Below the pieces are notes generated by a model, which made no database searches, was not told where the DNA came from, and saw only the letters and a program-made list of their open reading frames with translations. 64,000 nt of DNA from Psychrobacter piscatorii. GTDB taxonomy: Bacteria > Pseudomonadota > Gammaproteobacteria > Pseudomonadales > Moraxellaceae. The DNA lies in NCBI RefSeq assembly GCF_001444505.1, contig NZ_LNDJ01000118.1, positions 1 through 64,000 on the forward strand, read 5' to 3'. Made by a program: the position numbers and the translations under genes. This document shows positions 1 through 9,264 of the stretch, one piece after another (the first letter of the stretch is position 1; the number at the start of each line of letters is the position of its first letter).

Positions 1-8
1 TTTGCCAT
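1..8 (-). CDS. tuf: Start of elongation factor Tu gene (partial)
   Basis: The minus strand reads ATGGCAAA off the left edge, the first codons of the usual Met-Ala-Lys start of EF-Tu. It is preceded by a strong ribosome binding site (GAGGAA, spaced about 6 bases). Only two full codons are visible, so the call rests mainly on context: a Thr-Tyr-Gly-Thr tRNA cluster in the same orientation lies upstream, as in the classical thrU-tyrU-glyT-thrT-tufB operon. EF-Tu carries aminoacyl-tRNA to the ribosome. Confidence 0.55.
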
Positions 9-283
9 GGGTATTTCCTCTTTTTTTGGTGAATGATCAATAAAAAGCTGTTTAATGGCTCATAATAAAACTAACTCATCATAAACCTAGCTATCAACCG
101 CACGAACCACTGCTTCTTATCAAACAGCACTTCGAACTAATTTTTGTATCCGTTATTATACGCCGACTTATCCTCAATAGTCATATATCTCTTGCTCGAA
201 ACCTATTTTTCTATTATCTAAAGAGGTCTTAAATATGCTACTGCTTATAACCGTTTAACGGCTCGATGTGCAAAGCTATTATA

Positions 284-601
284 TCAGCTAGATGACATCA
301 TCAAACAATCCGTAAAATCCGCTAACATATGAAAAAGCAATCCAATTCCAATGATGTTAAAAGGCTTACGAAAAAAGAGCAAAGCAACATATACCAGCAT
401 CGCATAATACGTATGTAGCGGATGAAAATTAATACTACATCTATTAGCCTGAAAGATCGGGTCTGCTACTAAGTGATCCAAATCAACTAACATAGTCGCA
501 AGCAATATCAGATATGCTTTTTTCCACTCTTTCTTAAAAAATACAACTGCGATAACGAGAGGGAAACCAAAATGCAAAAAGTAATGTATAAACGTTTGCA
601 T
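284..601 (-). CDS. Small integral membrane protein, DUF6122 family
   Basis: A 105-residue hydrophobic protein with about three to four membrane segments. It carries His/Asp/Cys-rich conserved stretches (HYFLHFGFP near the N-terminus, LLATMLVDLDHL around residue 35, RCSINFHPLHTYYA around 54-67, GLLFHMLADFTDC near the end). These fit my memory of the DUF6122 family. The conserved His and Asp residues near membrane faces hint at metal binding or a hydrolase-like site, but no function is known to me. It lies on the same strand between the tRNA-Thr(GGT) gene and tuf, so it may be a recent insertion into the tRNA-tuf operon. The ribosome binding site is weak. Confidence 0.7.
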   Translation of the reverse strand: MQTFIHYFLHFGFPLVIAVVFFKKEWKKAYLILLATMLVDLDHLVADPIFQANRCSINFHPLHTYYAMLVYVALLFFRKPFNIIGIGLLFHMLADFTDCLMMSSS

Positions 602-675
602 ACTCGTTTACCAGTTTTAATTCTGTTGATATCGAATCATCAAAAGCAATGTTTATTAATATGCTGACAGCACTA

Positions 676-701
676 AAAGGCAACACCTTAGTGTTACCTT
701 T
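676..701 (-). terminator. Hairpin after the tRNA cluster, possible terminator
   Basis: An 11-bp stem (one G-U pair in the minus-strand RNA) closes a 4-base loop and is followed by only four U residues on the minus strand. It lies about 110 bases past the last tRNA and just before the DUF6122 gene. It could be a weak terminator or a processing/attenuation hairpin of the tRNA-tuf transcript. Confidence 0.35.
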
Positions 702-812
702 AAATCGTTACATGTCGTACTAATTTTATATGTTTCAATATTTTATATTTTCGATATCGACGCAAAGCTATATATAAATAGCAAAACAAGCATAGAGGAT
801 TTACATAATAAA

Positions 813-887
<75 letters not shown>

Positions 888-990
888 GTATAGTGTAAAC
901 CTTTGAGCTGCACTAAAAAAAATATCACGATACAGCGATAATAACTGATGTCGTGATGAATAATTAATAGGCTTTGCGATGGTGTATATA

Positions 991-1064
991 TGGAGCGGGT
1001 GGCGGGAATCGAACCCGCGTCATTAGCTTGGAAGGCTAAGGTGTTACCATTATACCACACCCGC
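991..1064 (-). tRNA. tRNA-Gly (anticodon TCC)
   Basis: Minus-strand cloverleaf with acceptor GCGGGTG, anticodon loop CTTCCAA on a TTAGC/GCTAA stem, T-loop GGTTCGATTCC and an encoded CCA end. Third in the cluster, equivalent to glyT. Confidence 0.95.
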
Positions 1065-1149
1065 ATTTACTCTAATCTTAATAACTCTAGTTGAGAGTTA
1101 GAAACTATATAGAGTATGCTTGGCGCTATAACAAACTTTTAAAAAAATA

Positions 1150-1233
1150 TGGTGGTGGGAGAAGGATTCGAACCTTCGAAGCTTTCGCGACAGATTTACA
1201 GTCTGTTGGGTTTGACCGCTCCCCAATCCCACC
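1150..1233 (-). tRNA. tRNA-Tyr (anticodon GTA)
   Basis: An 84-base minus-strand class II tRNA with a long variable arm (CGCGAAAGCTTCG region), acceptor GGTGGGA pairing with TCCCACC, anticodon loop CTGTAAA, and encoded ACCA. Second in the cluster, equivalent to tyrU. Confidence 0.95.
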
Positions 1234-1300
1234 TAGGGGTGCTTTGAACAAAAATGACTCTCATTTAAGACAAATTCATAAAAAGCTACTTTAAAAGAGA

Positions 1301-1376
<76 letters not shown>

Positions 1377-1399
1377 TTGTTCTCTCTAAAGTGGTGGCT

Positions 1400-1427
1400 A
1401 TTCTATCAAATATTTTGAGATGCGCAA
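1400..1427 (-). promoter_or_regulatory. Candidate promoter of the tRNA-tuf operon
   Basis: On the minus strand TTGCGC (1427-1422) is followed after 16 bases by TAGAAT (1405-1400), placing a start site about 15-20 bases before tRNA-Thr(TGT). Position and spacing suit a stable-RNA promoter. The -35 box matches the consensus only at TTG. Confidence 0.5.
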
Positions 1428-1479
1428 GCCCTTTTTTATCTTTTTTTTTATTATTTTAATAATAATATTCAAGCTACTG

Positions 1480-1520
1480 ATTACGTTGTTATTTTTTTGA
1501 TAGAAAAATAACAACGTAAT
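1480..1520 (-). terminator. 17-bp perfect inverted repeat downstream of trpE
   Basis: Positions 1480-1496 and 1504-1520 are perfect reverse complements around a 7-base spacer. The hairpin is AT-rich and starts 50 bases past the trpE stop codon. No separate U-run follows, but five U/A pairs sit at the top of the stem. The likely role is terminating or protecting the trpE transcript before the tRNA promoter. Confidence 0.5.
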
Positions 1521-1570
1521 TGCTCTTCTGATCTATTGTGATTATATGCGCTGCATAGCTGGCTATATAA

Positions 1571-3067
1571 CTAGCGAATGCGTAGTCCATTACAGGCCAT
1601 TTTTACCGCTTTGACCAATGCCAATGCTTTTTTATTGGTTTCATCCCACTCCGCTTCTGGCACAGAATCAGCAACAACACCTGCGCCTGCTTGGATATGG
1701 ATTTCACCGCGGCGCATCACTGCTGTACGAATAGCAATGGCGGTATCCATATTGCCATTCCAACCTAGATAGCCCACTGAACCACCAAATACTGTCCGAC
1801 GTACTGGCTCTATCTCATCAATGATTTGCATCGCGCGAATCTTGGGCGCGCCTGATAGTGTACCCGCTGGAAACGTGGCACAAAATACATCTAGCGCGTC
1901 TTTATCAGACCTTATCATACCCTCCACATTGGACGCGATGTGCATGACTTGTGAGTAGCGCTCAATAAACATCTTTTCTGTAACTTTTACACTGCCATAT
2001 TCACAAACACGGCCGATATCATTGCGACCCAAATCAATAAGCATTAAGTGCTCGGCAGTCTCTTTTTCATCATTGAGCAGCTCTTGTTCAAGTGCCAGAT
2101 CCTCCGCTTCATTCTGACCACGCTTGCGCGTCCCTGCTAGTGGCCGTACGGTGACTTTGCCGTTTTCGATACGGGACAGGATTTCAGGAGAAGCGCCAAT
2201 GATATCAAAGCGTTTGTGATCATCAAGCGTATAGCCATGCACCAAAAACAGATACGGCGATGGATTTAGATAGCGTAATGCACGATAGACGGCTAGAGAG
2301 TCGCCTGTGTAATCTGCCGTCAACCGCTGTGCTGGAACCACCTGCATGACGTCGCCTGCTGCGATATAGTCTTTTATTTTCTTAACGTCGCTGCAGTACT
2401 TTTCCATACCGGTTTGCGAGATAAATTTTGGTGTGGGCATCACTGGCGCGGACAAATTGGACGGTTCTGCCAACTTCTCTTCTATTTTTTCCAACTCACG
2501 GATAGCTAAGCTGTAGCCCTCCTCGGTTTGACAGTCAGCATAGACGATGATCGATAAGGTATTTTCTAAATTATCAAAAACAATGACACTCATGGAAAGC
2601 ATCAGCCACATATCTGGCATCGACATTGGATTGGGTGCGTCAGATAGGCCCACACTAGGCTCAATGATACGTACCATATCGTAACCAAAGTAACCGACTA
2701 GGCCGCCGCTAAAACTTGGCATGGTGGGCACATCTTCAGCAGTCGGCATCTGATACTGCGCCATCAGCTGACGGATATAATCAAAAGGATTCTCTACTGC
2801 TGCTGTATCGATATGATCGTTCCGCTTGGTAGTCATATTGCCATCAGCGTACTGTAAAATAAGATCACTACCCAAGCCGATCATCGAGTATCTTGCCCAG
2901 CGCTCACCGCCTACCACAGACTCAAACAAATATGCAGAGCCGTTTAAATCACGTACTTTGGAAAAAACAGACACTGGCGTCTGTGCATCCATCAAACGTT
3001 TTTTGACTAAGGGTGCATGACTAAAACCCCGATCTTTAAACGCTTGATATTCTTGGAAAGTCATCAT
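1571..3067 (-). CDS. trpE: Anthranilate synthase component I
   Basis: A 498-residue enzyme converting chorismate plus ammonia/glutamine to anthranilate, the first committed step of tryptophan synthesis. The N-terminal domain carries the tryptophan feedback-site region (YLFESVVGGERWARYS, about residues 47-62). The C-terminal chorismate-binding domain shows GDVMQVVPAQR, PLAGTRKRG, LIDLGRNDIGRV and FPAGTLSGAPK. Length is normal. The glutamine amidotransferase partner TrpG is not adjacent, so the trp genes appear split, as in many gammaproteobacteria outside the enterics. It starts with two ATG codons in a row behind a modest AGAG-type ribosome site. I saw no Trp-rich leader peptide in the 237 bases upstream. 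Confidence 0.96.
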   Translation of the reverse strand: MMTFQEYQAFKDRGFSHAPLVKKRLMDAQTPVSVFSKVRDLNGSAYLFESVVGGERWARYSMIGLGSDLILQYADGNMTTKRNDHIDTAAVENPFDYIRQLMAQYQMPTAEDVPTMPSFSGGLVGYFGYDMVRIIEPSVGLSDAPNPMSMPDMWLMLSMSVIVFDNLENTLSIIVYADCQTEEGYSLAIRELEKIEEKLAEPSNLSAPVMPTPKFISQTGMEKYCSDVKKIKDYIAAGDVMQVVPAQRLTADYTGDSLAVYRALRYLNPSPYLFLVHGYTLDDHKRFDIIGASPEILSRIENGKVTVRPLAGTRKRGQNEAEDLALEQELLNDEKETAEHLMLIDLGRNDIGRVCEYGSVKVTEKMFIERYSQVMHIASNVEGMIRSDKDALDVFCATFPAGTLSGAPKIRAMQIIDEIEPVRRTVFGGSVGYLGWNGNMDTAIAIRTAVMRRGEIHIQAGAGVVADSVPEAEWDETNKKALALVKAVKMACNGLRIR

Positions 3068-3304
3068 AGTAACGCTCTCTTAGCAGCAGAATGGCAAAAA
3101 ATAAAACAGTGGACTGAACCATAAAATATAGCGCCAACACCGTATTTGAATGTTAGCGCTATAAAAAGCAGTTTGTCTGAATGACGATTCATACAGCAGT
3201 TAAGTTCAGGCCTCAACCCCCATAAACTAACTGAGGTAACGGACTGCTTATCAATCAGGATAGCTATGGATAAACGCTCGTATTCAAACTACGGATCGAT
3301 GTCA

Positions 3305-4498
3305 CTACATAACGCCCATGTTAAATAGCCATAATGCCAAGCCAATAATCAAAATGGCAGCAAATACCCATATAAACCAACCACCGCTAGATTTTTTCTC
3401 TACTTGTCCTGTATGAGCTGGATTACTGATTTCTTGATCCATGGCATTATTGCCTTGGGTGCCAAGATCGTGAGCCTGCCCTAAATTTGCCGTACCCGAA
3501 AATTGCGAGGTCGCTGCTTGCTTGGCTTTTAAAACCTCAGGATCGGCTTCTTCTTGTAATTCAGTCTTTGTCGTTTTGTCGTGCTCTTCACTTACTACTG
3601 GTTTTTCATTTACTACAGGTTCTTCACTTACTGTTGGCTGCGATACTGTTGGTTCATCATCAGTAGATACTGTTGGGGTCAACGGCTCTGCAGTCGTCAC
3701 AGCTTCTGACTCCGTTACAGTTGACTCAGTCGCCGCTGATACAGGCGTTTCAGATACAGACGTCTCAGATACTAGCTCTGACTCTTCTGGTGCTGTTTCA
3801 ATCGATGCAGGCGTAGCACTTTGTGCAGCCGACAAGACATCCTCAATACCGGTCTCTTTAACTACTGGCTCTTGAGGCGCTGGTTCAGCCACTTCCGCTC
3901 TGTCAACTACAGGCGCACTTGCTGAATCTACTGCGGTGTCTGAAGTAGTATCGACAGATGGACTCTCTGCATCCTCTGCAGCGGGTAAAATCTCTTCAAT
4001 ATTCGTTTGCTTTACGATTGGCTCGCTGACGATATGCTCTTCGATGATATATTCATCATGCAAATTCTCAGTAGTTTCTGCTGGGGCAGTCTTATCACTG
4101 ACACTACTTACTGTATCGTCCGTTATGACTGGCTCTAGTCTCCCATCTGCTGTAGCAGCGACAGGCGCTTGTACCTGAAAGCTAAAGCTTGCAAATCCAA
4201 GCGTATCCTCAGCCTGTAGAAGGTTTGATTCGTTGCCCGCGATACGTCGATCATTGATAAAGGTACCGTTAGAAGAGTCTAAGTCTTTTACGTATAACTG
4301 ACCATCAAGTATGCTTAGAATGGCATGATTGCGAGATACTTGCTTGCTGCCGAGTACCACATCATTGTCACCGCCGCGACCAACAGACAAGCTATCCTCG
4401 ACTGTCAGTGTCAGATCGCCCAGTGCCTCTGTTAATGCATTTAATTGCCATGTGCTGGCTTGTGCTGCCGTGCTCACACTATCTGTATTATCCGTCAT
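3305..4498 (-). CDS. FHA-domain protein with acidic linker and C-terminal membrane anchor
   Basis: A 397-residue protein with three parts. Residues about 18-110 form a forkhead-associated domain with the canonical phosphothreonine-binding residues GR (40-41), SRNH (55-58) and SSNGT (75-79). Residues about 115-370 are a low-complexity acidic linker rich in Glu, Thr, Ser, Val and Pro, with repeated 'EEPVV/VSEEP'-like phrases. A single membrane helix (about 374-396) ends the chain. The topology suggests a tail-anchored cytoplasmic protein that docks Thr-phosphorylated partners at the membrane. No Ser/Thr kinase or phosphatase lies nearby. It has a good AAGGAG ribosome site. The domain call is firm, the cellular role unknown. 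Confidence 0.85.
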   Translation of the reverse strand: MTDNTDSVSTAAQASTWQLNALTEALGDLTLTVEDSLSVGRGGDNDVVLGSKQVSRNHAILSILDGQLYVKDLDSSNGTFINDRRIAGNESNLLQAEDTLGFASFSFQVQAPVAATADGRLEPVITDDTVSSVSDKTAPAETTENLHDEYIIEEHIVSEPIVKQTNIEEILPAAEDAESPSVDTTSDTAVDSASAPVVDRAEVAEPAPQEPVVKETGIEDVLSAAQSATPASIETAPEESELVSETSVSETPVSAATESTVTESEAVTTAEPLTPTVSTDDEPTVSQPTVSEEPVVNEKPVVSEEHDKTTKTELQEEADPEVLKAKQAATSQFSGTANLGQAHDLGTQGNNAMDQEISNPAHTGQVEKKSSGGWFIWVFAAILIIGLALWLFNMGVM

Positions 4499-4555
4499 CT
4501 TGTTACTCCTTATTTTTTCTATTAATTTTCAAACGATTTTGAGGAAATTACTATC

Positions 4556-4604
4556 AATTTTTATTCACTGACCACTCTATGATAGAGAGCATAATTAGTG
4601 GTCA
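4556..4604 (-). terminator. Terminator of the DUF3298-type gene
   Basis: TGACCACT (4569-4576) and AGTGGTCA (4597-4604) pair. On the minus strand the hairpin is followed by GTGAATAAAAATTG, a weak A/T tail, directly after the stop at 4615. Confidence 0.45.
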
Positions 4605-4614
4605 CGTGCTTGAT

Positions 4615-5472
4615 CTATTTTGGTATAAAGTGAGGCTTGATGACCTTATCAAGCTGGCTATACGGAATGCTCAATACCGGCATACCGTAGGCGTATGGAC
4701 CGATAGAATAGTGCTGATAACGAATGTTAATCCCTGTCTCTGTCAAGGTCACATTGTCGCTCAACATAAACGGCCAGCTTTTCTCATAGCTACTGACATC
4801 ATCAGCGACGGTCTTCACCCATGCTTTATACGCCTCATGCGCGAGTGCTTCAAAACGAGGCTTTTTGCCTTTGATCAGCATGTCATCAAGAGTGATTTGT
4901 TTTTTGGTGGTCAGATCAAACGTTAGATACTCGCTATAAGGCATGCCGTGTGCACCACCAGTAAAGACGTAGGAGTTGATTTCGAACAGCTCAAAGTTAT
5001 TGACGTGACCCAAGTAATCAGGCGTCACCATCAAGCTATAAGCCCACGAAACCTCTTCAGGCATATCTTGAAACTGCGATGTCGCAAAGTCATTAATCGC
5101 AGCCGTGACGTCTTCCTGACTGCTTTTCATCTTAATAGGTGCTGACTCAGCAGTGGGCTTGCTATTAACGACCAAATTATCGATACGTGCGTTGACTGTC
5201 TTATCTATCCAACCATGATTTGTCTTAAGGTATTTAATCTCAATTTCTGGGCAATTATCACGCTCAGTACACATCATTTGAATTTTTTCTGGTAACTGAT
5301 AATCGAGATACTCTGTTGAGCTGATAAGGCTACCTGCATTTGCGGACAGACTAGCGGCACCCATCAGTAAACCGCTTGCTAAGAGACCAATTCGCCGTGT
5401 ACGCCCTACTCTGCCTAAAGAAATATGCGTCAGCGTGAACCTATTAAGATGAGATTGAACCATAGCTTTCAT
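4615..5472 (-). CDS. Exported protein with DUF3298/RsiV-like C-terminal domain
   Basis: I start this gene at the ATG at 5472 (285 residues), because AGAGGA lies five bases upstream; a longer frame reaching 5574 lacks support. After about 25 basic residues comes a hydrophobic stretch (IGLLASGLLMGAASLSANA), an export signal ending ANA. The mature part has a Cys pair (MMCTERDNC) and then the DUF3298 pattern: NSYVFTGGAHGMPYSEYLTFDL, LDDMLIKG, and the closing YAYGMPVLSIPYSQL. Related domains occur in the anti-sigma factor RsiV and in uncharacterised periplasmic proteins. There is no sigma factor nearby, so a regulatory role is not supported here. Confidence 0.75.
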   Translation of the reverse strand: MKAMVQSHLNRFTLTHISLGRVGRTRRIGLLASGLLMGAASLSANAGSLISSTEYLDYQLPEKIQMMCTERDNCPEIEIKYLKTNHGWIDKTVNARIDNLVVNSKPTAESAPIKMKSSQEDVTAAINDFATSQFQDMPEEVSWAYSLMVTPDYLGHVNNFELFEINSYVFTGGAHGMPYSEYLTFDLTTKKQITLDDMLIKGKKPRFEALAHEAYKAWVKTVADDVSSYEKSWPFMLSDNVTLTETGINIRYQHYSIGPYAYGMPVLSIPYSQLDKVIKPHFIPK

Positions 5473-5612
5473 GCATCCTCTTTTATAAATATAAAATGTT
5501 GTAATACATTCTACCGTAACAATGACGCTGTATTGTAGGAACACTGTTTGTGTTTTTGAAGTGTTGCTAATCACTCAAAACCTCTCTTGACTCATTTGCC
5601 GCATAAATAACG

Positions 5613-5643
5613 GACAATAAAAAAGACACGGCTAGCGTGTCTT
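5613..5643 (-). terminator. Rho-independent terminator of prfC
   Basis: AAGACACG (5623-5630) pairs with CGTGTCTT (5636-5643). The minus strand continues TTTTTTATTG. Confidence 0.85.
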
Positions 5644-5689
5644 AATCAATGAACAATACAGTGATACGGTTGATTTGATAACAGTCGTT

Positions 5690-7285
5690 TTAATGCTCAC
5701 GCGTGCTGCTAAAGGTGATCTCTGGATAACGATCTTGCATCAATTGTAAGTTGACCCGTGATGGCGCAAGATAAGTCAGATAACCACCACCATCGATTGA
5801 TAACTGGTCATGGGCTTTTTTCTTGAACTTTGCCAAAGCCACGTCATCATCGCAGTGAATCCAGCGTACAGTGGCAATCGATACTGGCTCAAAGGTACAT
5901 TGCACTTTGTATTCTTCTTTGAGACGATGGGCGACCACTTCAAACTGTAGCACCCCAACCGCACCCAATACCAAGTCATTGTTAATCTGCGGCATAAATA
6001 CCTGCGTAGCACCCTCTTCGCTTAATTGCTGTAGTCCTTTTTGCAGGGCTTTAGATTTGAGCGGATCTTTTAGTACCACGCGGCGGAACAATTCAGGAGC
6101 AAAATGAGGAATACCGGTAAAGCTCAACTCCTCGCCTTCAGTGAAGCTATCACCGATAGAGATCGTTCCGTGGTTATGCAAACCAATGATATCGCCCGGA
6201 TAGGCTTCTTCTAGCGCCTCGCGGTCGCCTGCCAAAAAGGTCAGCGCATCAGCGATACGGACGTCTTTACCCAGACGCACGTGCTTCATTTTCATGCCTT
6301 TCTCGTACTTGCCAGAGCACACGCGCAAGAAGGCGATGCGATCACGGTGACGCGGATCCATATTTGCCTGGATCTTAAAAACAAAACCTGTGAAATCGGT
6401 CTCGGTTGCTGATACTTTACGCTCAGTCGTTGGATGGGCTTTTGGTGGCGGCGCGTATTTGACCAAGGTATCGAGTACCATGTTGACACCGAAGTTGCCA
6501 AGCGCTGTACCGAACAATACTGGCGTCATCTCGCCCGCTAAAAATGCGTCAACACTGAACTCTTCTAGCGCCATCTGTACCAGCTCGAGTGACTCCTCAA
6601 AGGCATCAAACATCAACTGCCCGAGACGCTCGCGGATATCAGGATAATCATAACCCTCACGAGTTTCAGAGACGGTCATCTTGCCGCCATTGCCTTTCTC
6701 ATATAAGTAGGTTTTGTTTTCTGCAAGGTGATACACCCCAACAAAATCCTGCCCCATACCAATCGGCCATGTGACTGGCACGCATTTAATCTTTAGTACC
6801 GCTTCGATTTCACTCAGTAGCTCAAGCGGCTCACGAATCTGGCGATCGAGCTTGTTGACGAACGAAATGATTGGCGTATCGCGCATGCGACAGACTTCCA
6901 TCAGCTTGATGGTACGCTCTTCGACACCTTTGGCACCATCGACCATCATCAGCGCGCTGTCTACGGCGGTCAGAGTACGATAAGTATCCTCACTAAAGTC
7001 GGCGTGACCTGGGGTGTCTAATAGGTTGACCATGTGGTCTTTGTACGGGAACTGCATGACAGACGTGGTGATTGAGATACCACGCTCTTGCTCCATACTC
7101 ATCCAATCTGAGGTCGCATGACGATCAGTCTTACGGCCTTTGACTTCGCCCACTACCTGAATCGCTTGTCCCCATAACAGCAGCTTTTCGGTCATGGTGG
7201 TTTTACCGGCATCGGGATGCGAGATAATGGCAAAGGTGCGGCGCTTAGCCACTTCTTTGGTTAGTTTTTTTGGATCTACGCTCAT
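5690..7285 (-). CDS. prfC: Peptide chain release factor 3 (GTPase)
   Basis: RF3 is a translational GTPase that recycles RF1/RF2 from the ribosome after peptide release. The 531-residue product begins [20 protein letters not shown] and shows the G1 loop SHPDAGKTT, the [12 protein letters not shown] switch region, G3 [16 protein letters not shown]4 NKLD, and the RF3-type middle and C-terminal segments ([50 protein letters not shown], ending TREH). I prefer the ATG at 7285 over the one at 7312 because it matches the usual distance to VAKRRT. Neither start has a strong ribosome site. The gene stands alone with its own terminator. Confidence 0.96.
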   Translation of the reverse strand: MSVDPKKLTKEVAKRRTFAIISHPDAGKTTMTEKLLLWGQAIQVVGEVKGRKTDRHATSDWMSMEQERGISITTSVMQFPYKDHMVNLLDTPGHADFSEDTYRTLTAVDSALMMVDGAKGVEERTIKLMEVCRMRDTPIISFVNKLDRQIREPLELLSEIEAVLKIKCVPVTWPIGMGQDFVGVYHLAENKTYLYEKGNGGKMTVSETREGYDYPDIRERLGQLMFDAFEESLELVQMALEEFSVDAFLAGEMTPVLFGTALGNFGVNMVLDTLVKYAPPPKAHPTTERKVSATETDFTGFVFKIQANMDPRHRDRIAFLRVCSGKYEKGMKMKHVRLGKDVRIADALTFLAGDREALEEAYPGDIIGLHNHGTISIGDSFTEGEELSFTGIPHFAPELFRRVVLKDPLKSKALQKGLQQLSEEGATQVFMPQINNDLVLGAVGVLQFEVVAHRLKEEYKVQCTFEPVSIATVRWIHCDDDVALAKFKKKAHDQLSIDGGGYLTYLAPSRVNLQLMQDRYPEITFSSTREH

Positions 7286-7390
7286 AATTTTCAGCTTCAA
7301 CAGTTGTGTCATTTAGAAGTCAATCTAAATAAATAAAATCAATAATGAGCGTATTGTAGCCGATTTCGCGTTAGGGTGCAGAGTTCACGC

Positions 7391-7426
7391 ACAAAAAACA
7401 CGCTCTACCAATTAGATAGAGCGTGT
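7391..7426 (-). terminator. Terminator of the 7467-8369 lipoprotein gene
   Basis: ACACGCTCTA (7398-7407) pairs with TAGAGCGTGT (7417-7426). On the minus strand a TTTTTT tract follows. Confidence 0.85.
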
Positions 7427-7466
7427 GAATAAGCCTTTTTGACTTGGTGATAGCGATGGCTCGAGA

Positions 7467-8369
7467 TCAATAATAACGCTTGATTTGCTCCGCTAAGAAG
7501 TCTCCTGCGACCTCATTGACAAGCGTACAATCTACCACGCCAAAGCGGCTATCTATATTCGGATCGGTGCTACCTTTGGCAACATAATTTGCCTCATAAA
7601 TATCCTTCCCATATTCAACACCACTATATTCATAGGCAGGTTGATTTTTGTATTCAAAGAACATCACTTGCGCCGCTTTTTGCTTATTTGCTATACCAAC
7701 ACCAAACTGAGAGGTTCTATGATCTCGGTTATCACTAAAGCGTTGTTTAGCAGCTTCGATCCATTTCTCCAATGACGAATAGCCTGTCTTATTTTTGTCA
7801 TTGAAAGCCAAAAATGAGCGCTCGCTTGTCACGACTGGAATGTAACAAACGGAGCCTTCAGGGAAAGCAACATTGGATGGAATTTCTGAGTAGTTGCTCA
7901 AATCGGTGAGAATACCGCGGCGCTCTTCAATACTCGTGCCAGCGCTATAACTGCGGGTCGTTAAGCCCGACAAGTCCAGTGTTTGATAGGTGGTTTCGTA
8001 GCCTAGTTTGTTATTACTGTTTTTTTCGTAAATAGGACGCTTGACCGTGCGACCATTGACTTCGATGTCTTTATTCTCAAGTCGACCTTCAAAATTATCT
8101 GCCAGTACCGTTCTGTCTAAATCATTGAGGCTCTGGTTGCTATAACTGTTGATGAGATTGGTGGTTTTGATGTTGCGTGCGCCTGTGCGATAAGTCTCAT
8201 CGATGCGCGCAATGGCAGTATCGTTGGCCTTACTATCGTAACTATTGGCAAAACTCGTCAACGTAATATTGTCGCTGTCAGAACCATAACTGCCGTCATC
8301 TACTTCGCAGCCTATCAAAGCAAGCATTGTCCAGAAGAAAACACCAGATATCGCAACCACTCTATTCAT
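7467..8369 (-). CDS. Putative lipoprotein of unknown function
   Basis: A 300-residue protein with a lipoprotein signal: hydrophobic MNRVVAISGVFFWTMLALIG followed by Cys (about residue 21) and acidic residues EVDDGS. The mature protein is polar, rich in Asn, Tyr, Ser and Asp, with a second Cys (SVCYIP) and a third near the end (VVDCTL) that could form a disulfide. A clear AAGGACA site precedes the ATG, and it has its own terminator, so it is a real single-gene unit. I do not recognise the family. The acidic +2 region does not settle inner versus outer membrane location. Confidence 0.7.
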   Translation of the reverse strand: MNRVVAISGVFFWTMLALIGCEVDDGSYGSDSDNITLTSFANSYDSKANDTAIARIDETYRTGARNIKTTNLINSYSNQSLNDLDRTVLADNFEGRLENKDIEVNGRTVKRPIYEKNSNNKLGYETTYQTLDLSGLTTRSYSAGTSIEERRGILTDLSNYSEIPSNVAFPEGSVCYIPVVTSERSFLAFNDKNKTGYSSLEKWIEAAKQRFSDNRDHRTSQFGVGIANKQKAAQVMFFEYKNQPAYEYSGVEYGKDIYEANYVAKGSTDPNIDSRFGVVDCTLVNEVAGDFLAEQIKRYY

Positions 8370-8507
8370 CGAACAATGTCCTTATGATTTAGATTTTTTA
8401 TCACCCAATTTGATGATATTAGTATGACCCACCAAATGGCTGGCTTCGGTCATTCTGTTTATTAGCACCAGCAGGTATTGCTACTGTAGAGAGCTCCAAA
8501 AGTCATA

Positions 8508-8526
8508 TTTACAAACTTGTCGTAAA
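8508..8526. promoter_or_regulatory. Possible operator upstream of ohr
   Basis: TTTAC (8508-8512) and GTAAA (8522-8526) form a short palindrome about 100 bases before ohr. OhrR-type repressors bind TTAC/GTAA-flanked palindromes in other bacteria. Here the arms are only five bases and no ohrR gene is in the window, so this is weak. Confidence 0.2.
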
Positions 8527-8627
8527 GATTTACTACCGACTTACTGAGCTGTTTTAATGATTTGTTATCCTAGGTTGGTTATTTGGCTTTACCACGAAAA
8601 TCTAAAAACCAAAACAAAGGATGTGTT

Positions 8628-9041
8628 ATGAAAACTTTATATTCAACCAAAGCGACTGTTACTGGCGGCCGTGCAGGTTCAGCAAGCTTAAGTGACAATG
8701 ACCTGATTATAAACATGGTACCACCAGGCTCTGGGAAAGAGGGCAATAACCCAGAACAACTATTTGCCATGGGATACAGTGCCTGCTTTGATGGCGCCCT
8801 TGCAGCTGTTAAGCAAATGGAAAAAGCAAAGTTTGATTCAACCACTTCAATTGAAGTAGATTTGCTTCAAGGCGAAGGCCATGACTATAAACTGGCTGCT
8901 AAAATTCATGTCATTGGTGAAAATACAGAATTGTCAGCTGACGAGTTTCAACAGTTGGTCGAGAAAGCGCACCAAGTGTGCCCATATTCTAAAGCCACAC
9001 GCGGCAACATCGATGTTGAAGTCACCTCAGAAGTAAAGTAA
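8628..9041 (+). CDS. ohr: Organic hydroperoxide resistance protein (OsmC/Ohr family)
   Basis: Ohr reduces organic and fatty-acid hydroperoxides using a redox-active Cys pair. The 137-residue product, starting at the ATG after AAAGGAT, reads MKTLYSTKATVTGGRAG, has the first catalytic Cys in MGYSACFDGAL (about residue 60) and the second in VCPYSKATRGN (about 124), the two hallmark motifs that separate Ohr from OsmC. A frame extending upstream to 8583 is not needed. It is a single-gene unit with its own terminator, lying between the divergently read lipoprotein gene and polA. Confidence 0.94.
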   Translation: MKTLYSTKATVTGGRAGSASLSDNDLIINMVPPGSGKEGNNPEQLFAMGYSACFDGALAAVKQMEKAKFDSTTSIEVDLLQGEGHDYKLAAKIHVIGENTELSADEFQQLVEKAHQVCPYSKATRGNIDVEVTSEVK

Positions 9042-9109
9042 CGCATTATGAGACTCATTATCAATGATTAATTGAGAAAGTAGTTAATTAAAAATACGTT
9101 AATTATAGA

Positions 9110-9138
9110 AGAACTCAGCTGGTCTGGGTTCTTTTTTT
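9110..9138 (+). terminator. Terminator of ohr
   Basis: AGAACTCAG (9110-9118) pairs with CTGGGTTCT (9124-9132), with one G-U pair, followed by T7. Confidence 0.85.
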
Positions 9139-9264
9139 GTTTGAAATTTTGGTGAAAAAATAAAACCGCCAGAACATCTCGTAACGGTTAAGCAGTTCGG
9201 CACGCACTGTTTTTATCGTTATAATAAGGGCATATTTTTATCTAACAGCTGATAAGTGACCTCT

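Noticed and set aside
3522..3875. Plus-strand 117-codon open frame rich in Ser/Val/Thr
   Set aside because: It is the antisense shadow of the repetitive acidic linker of the FHA protein; no ribosome site and low-complexity composition.
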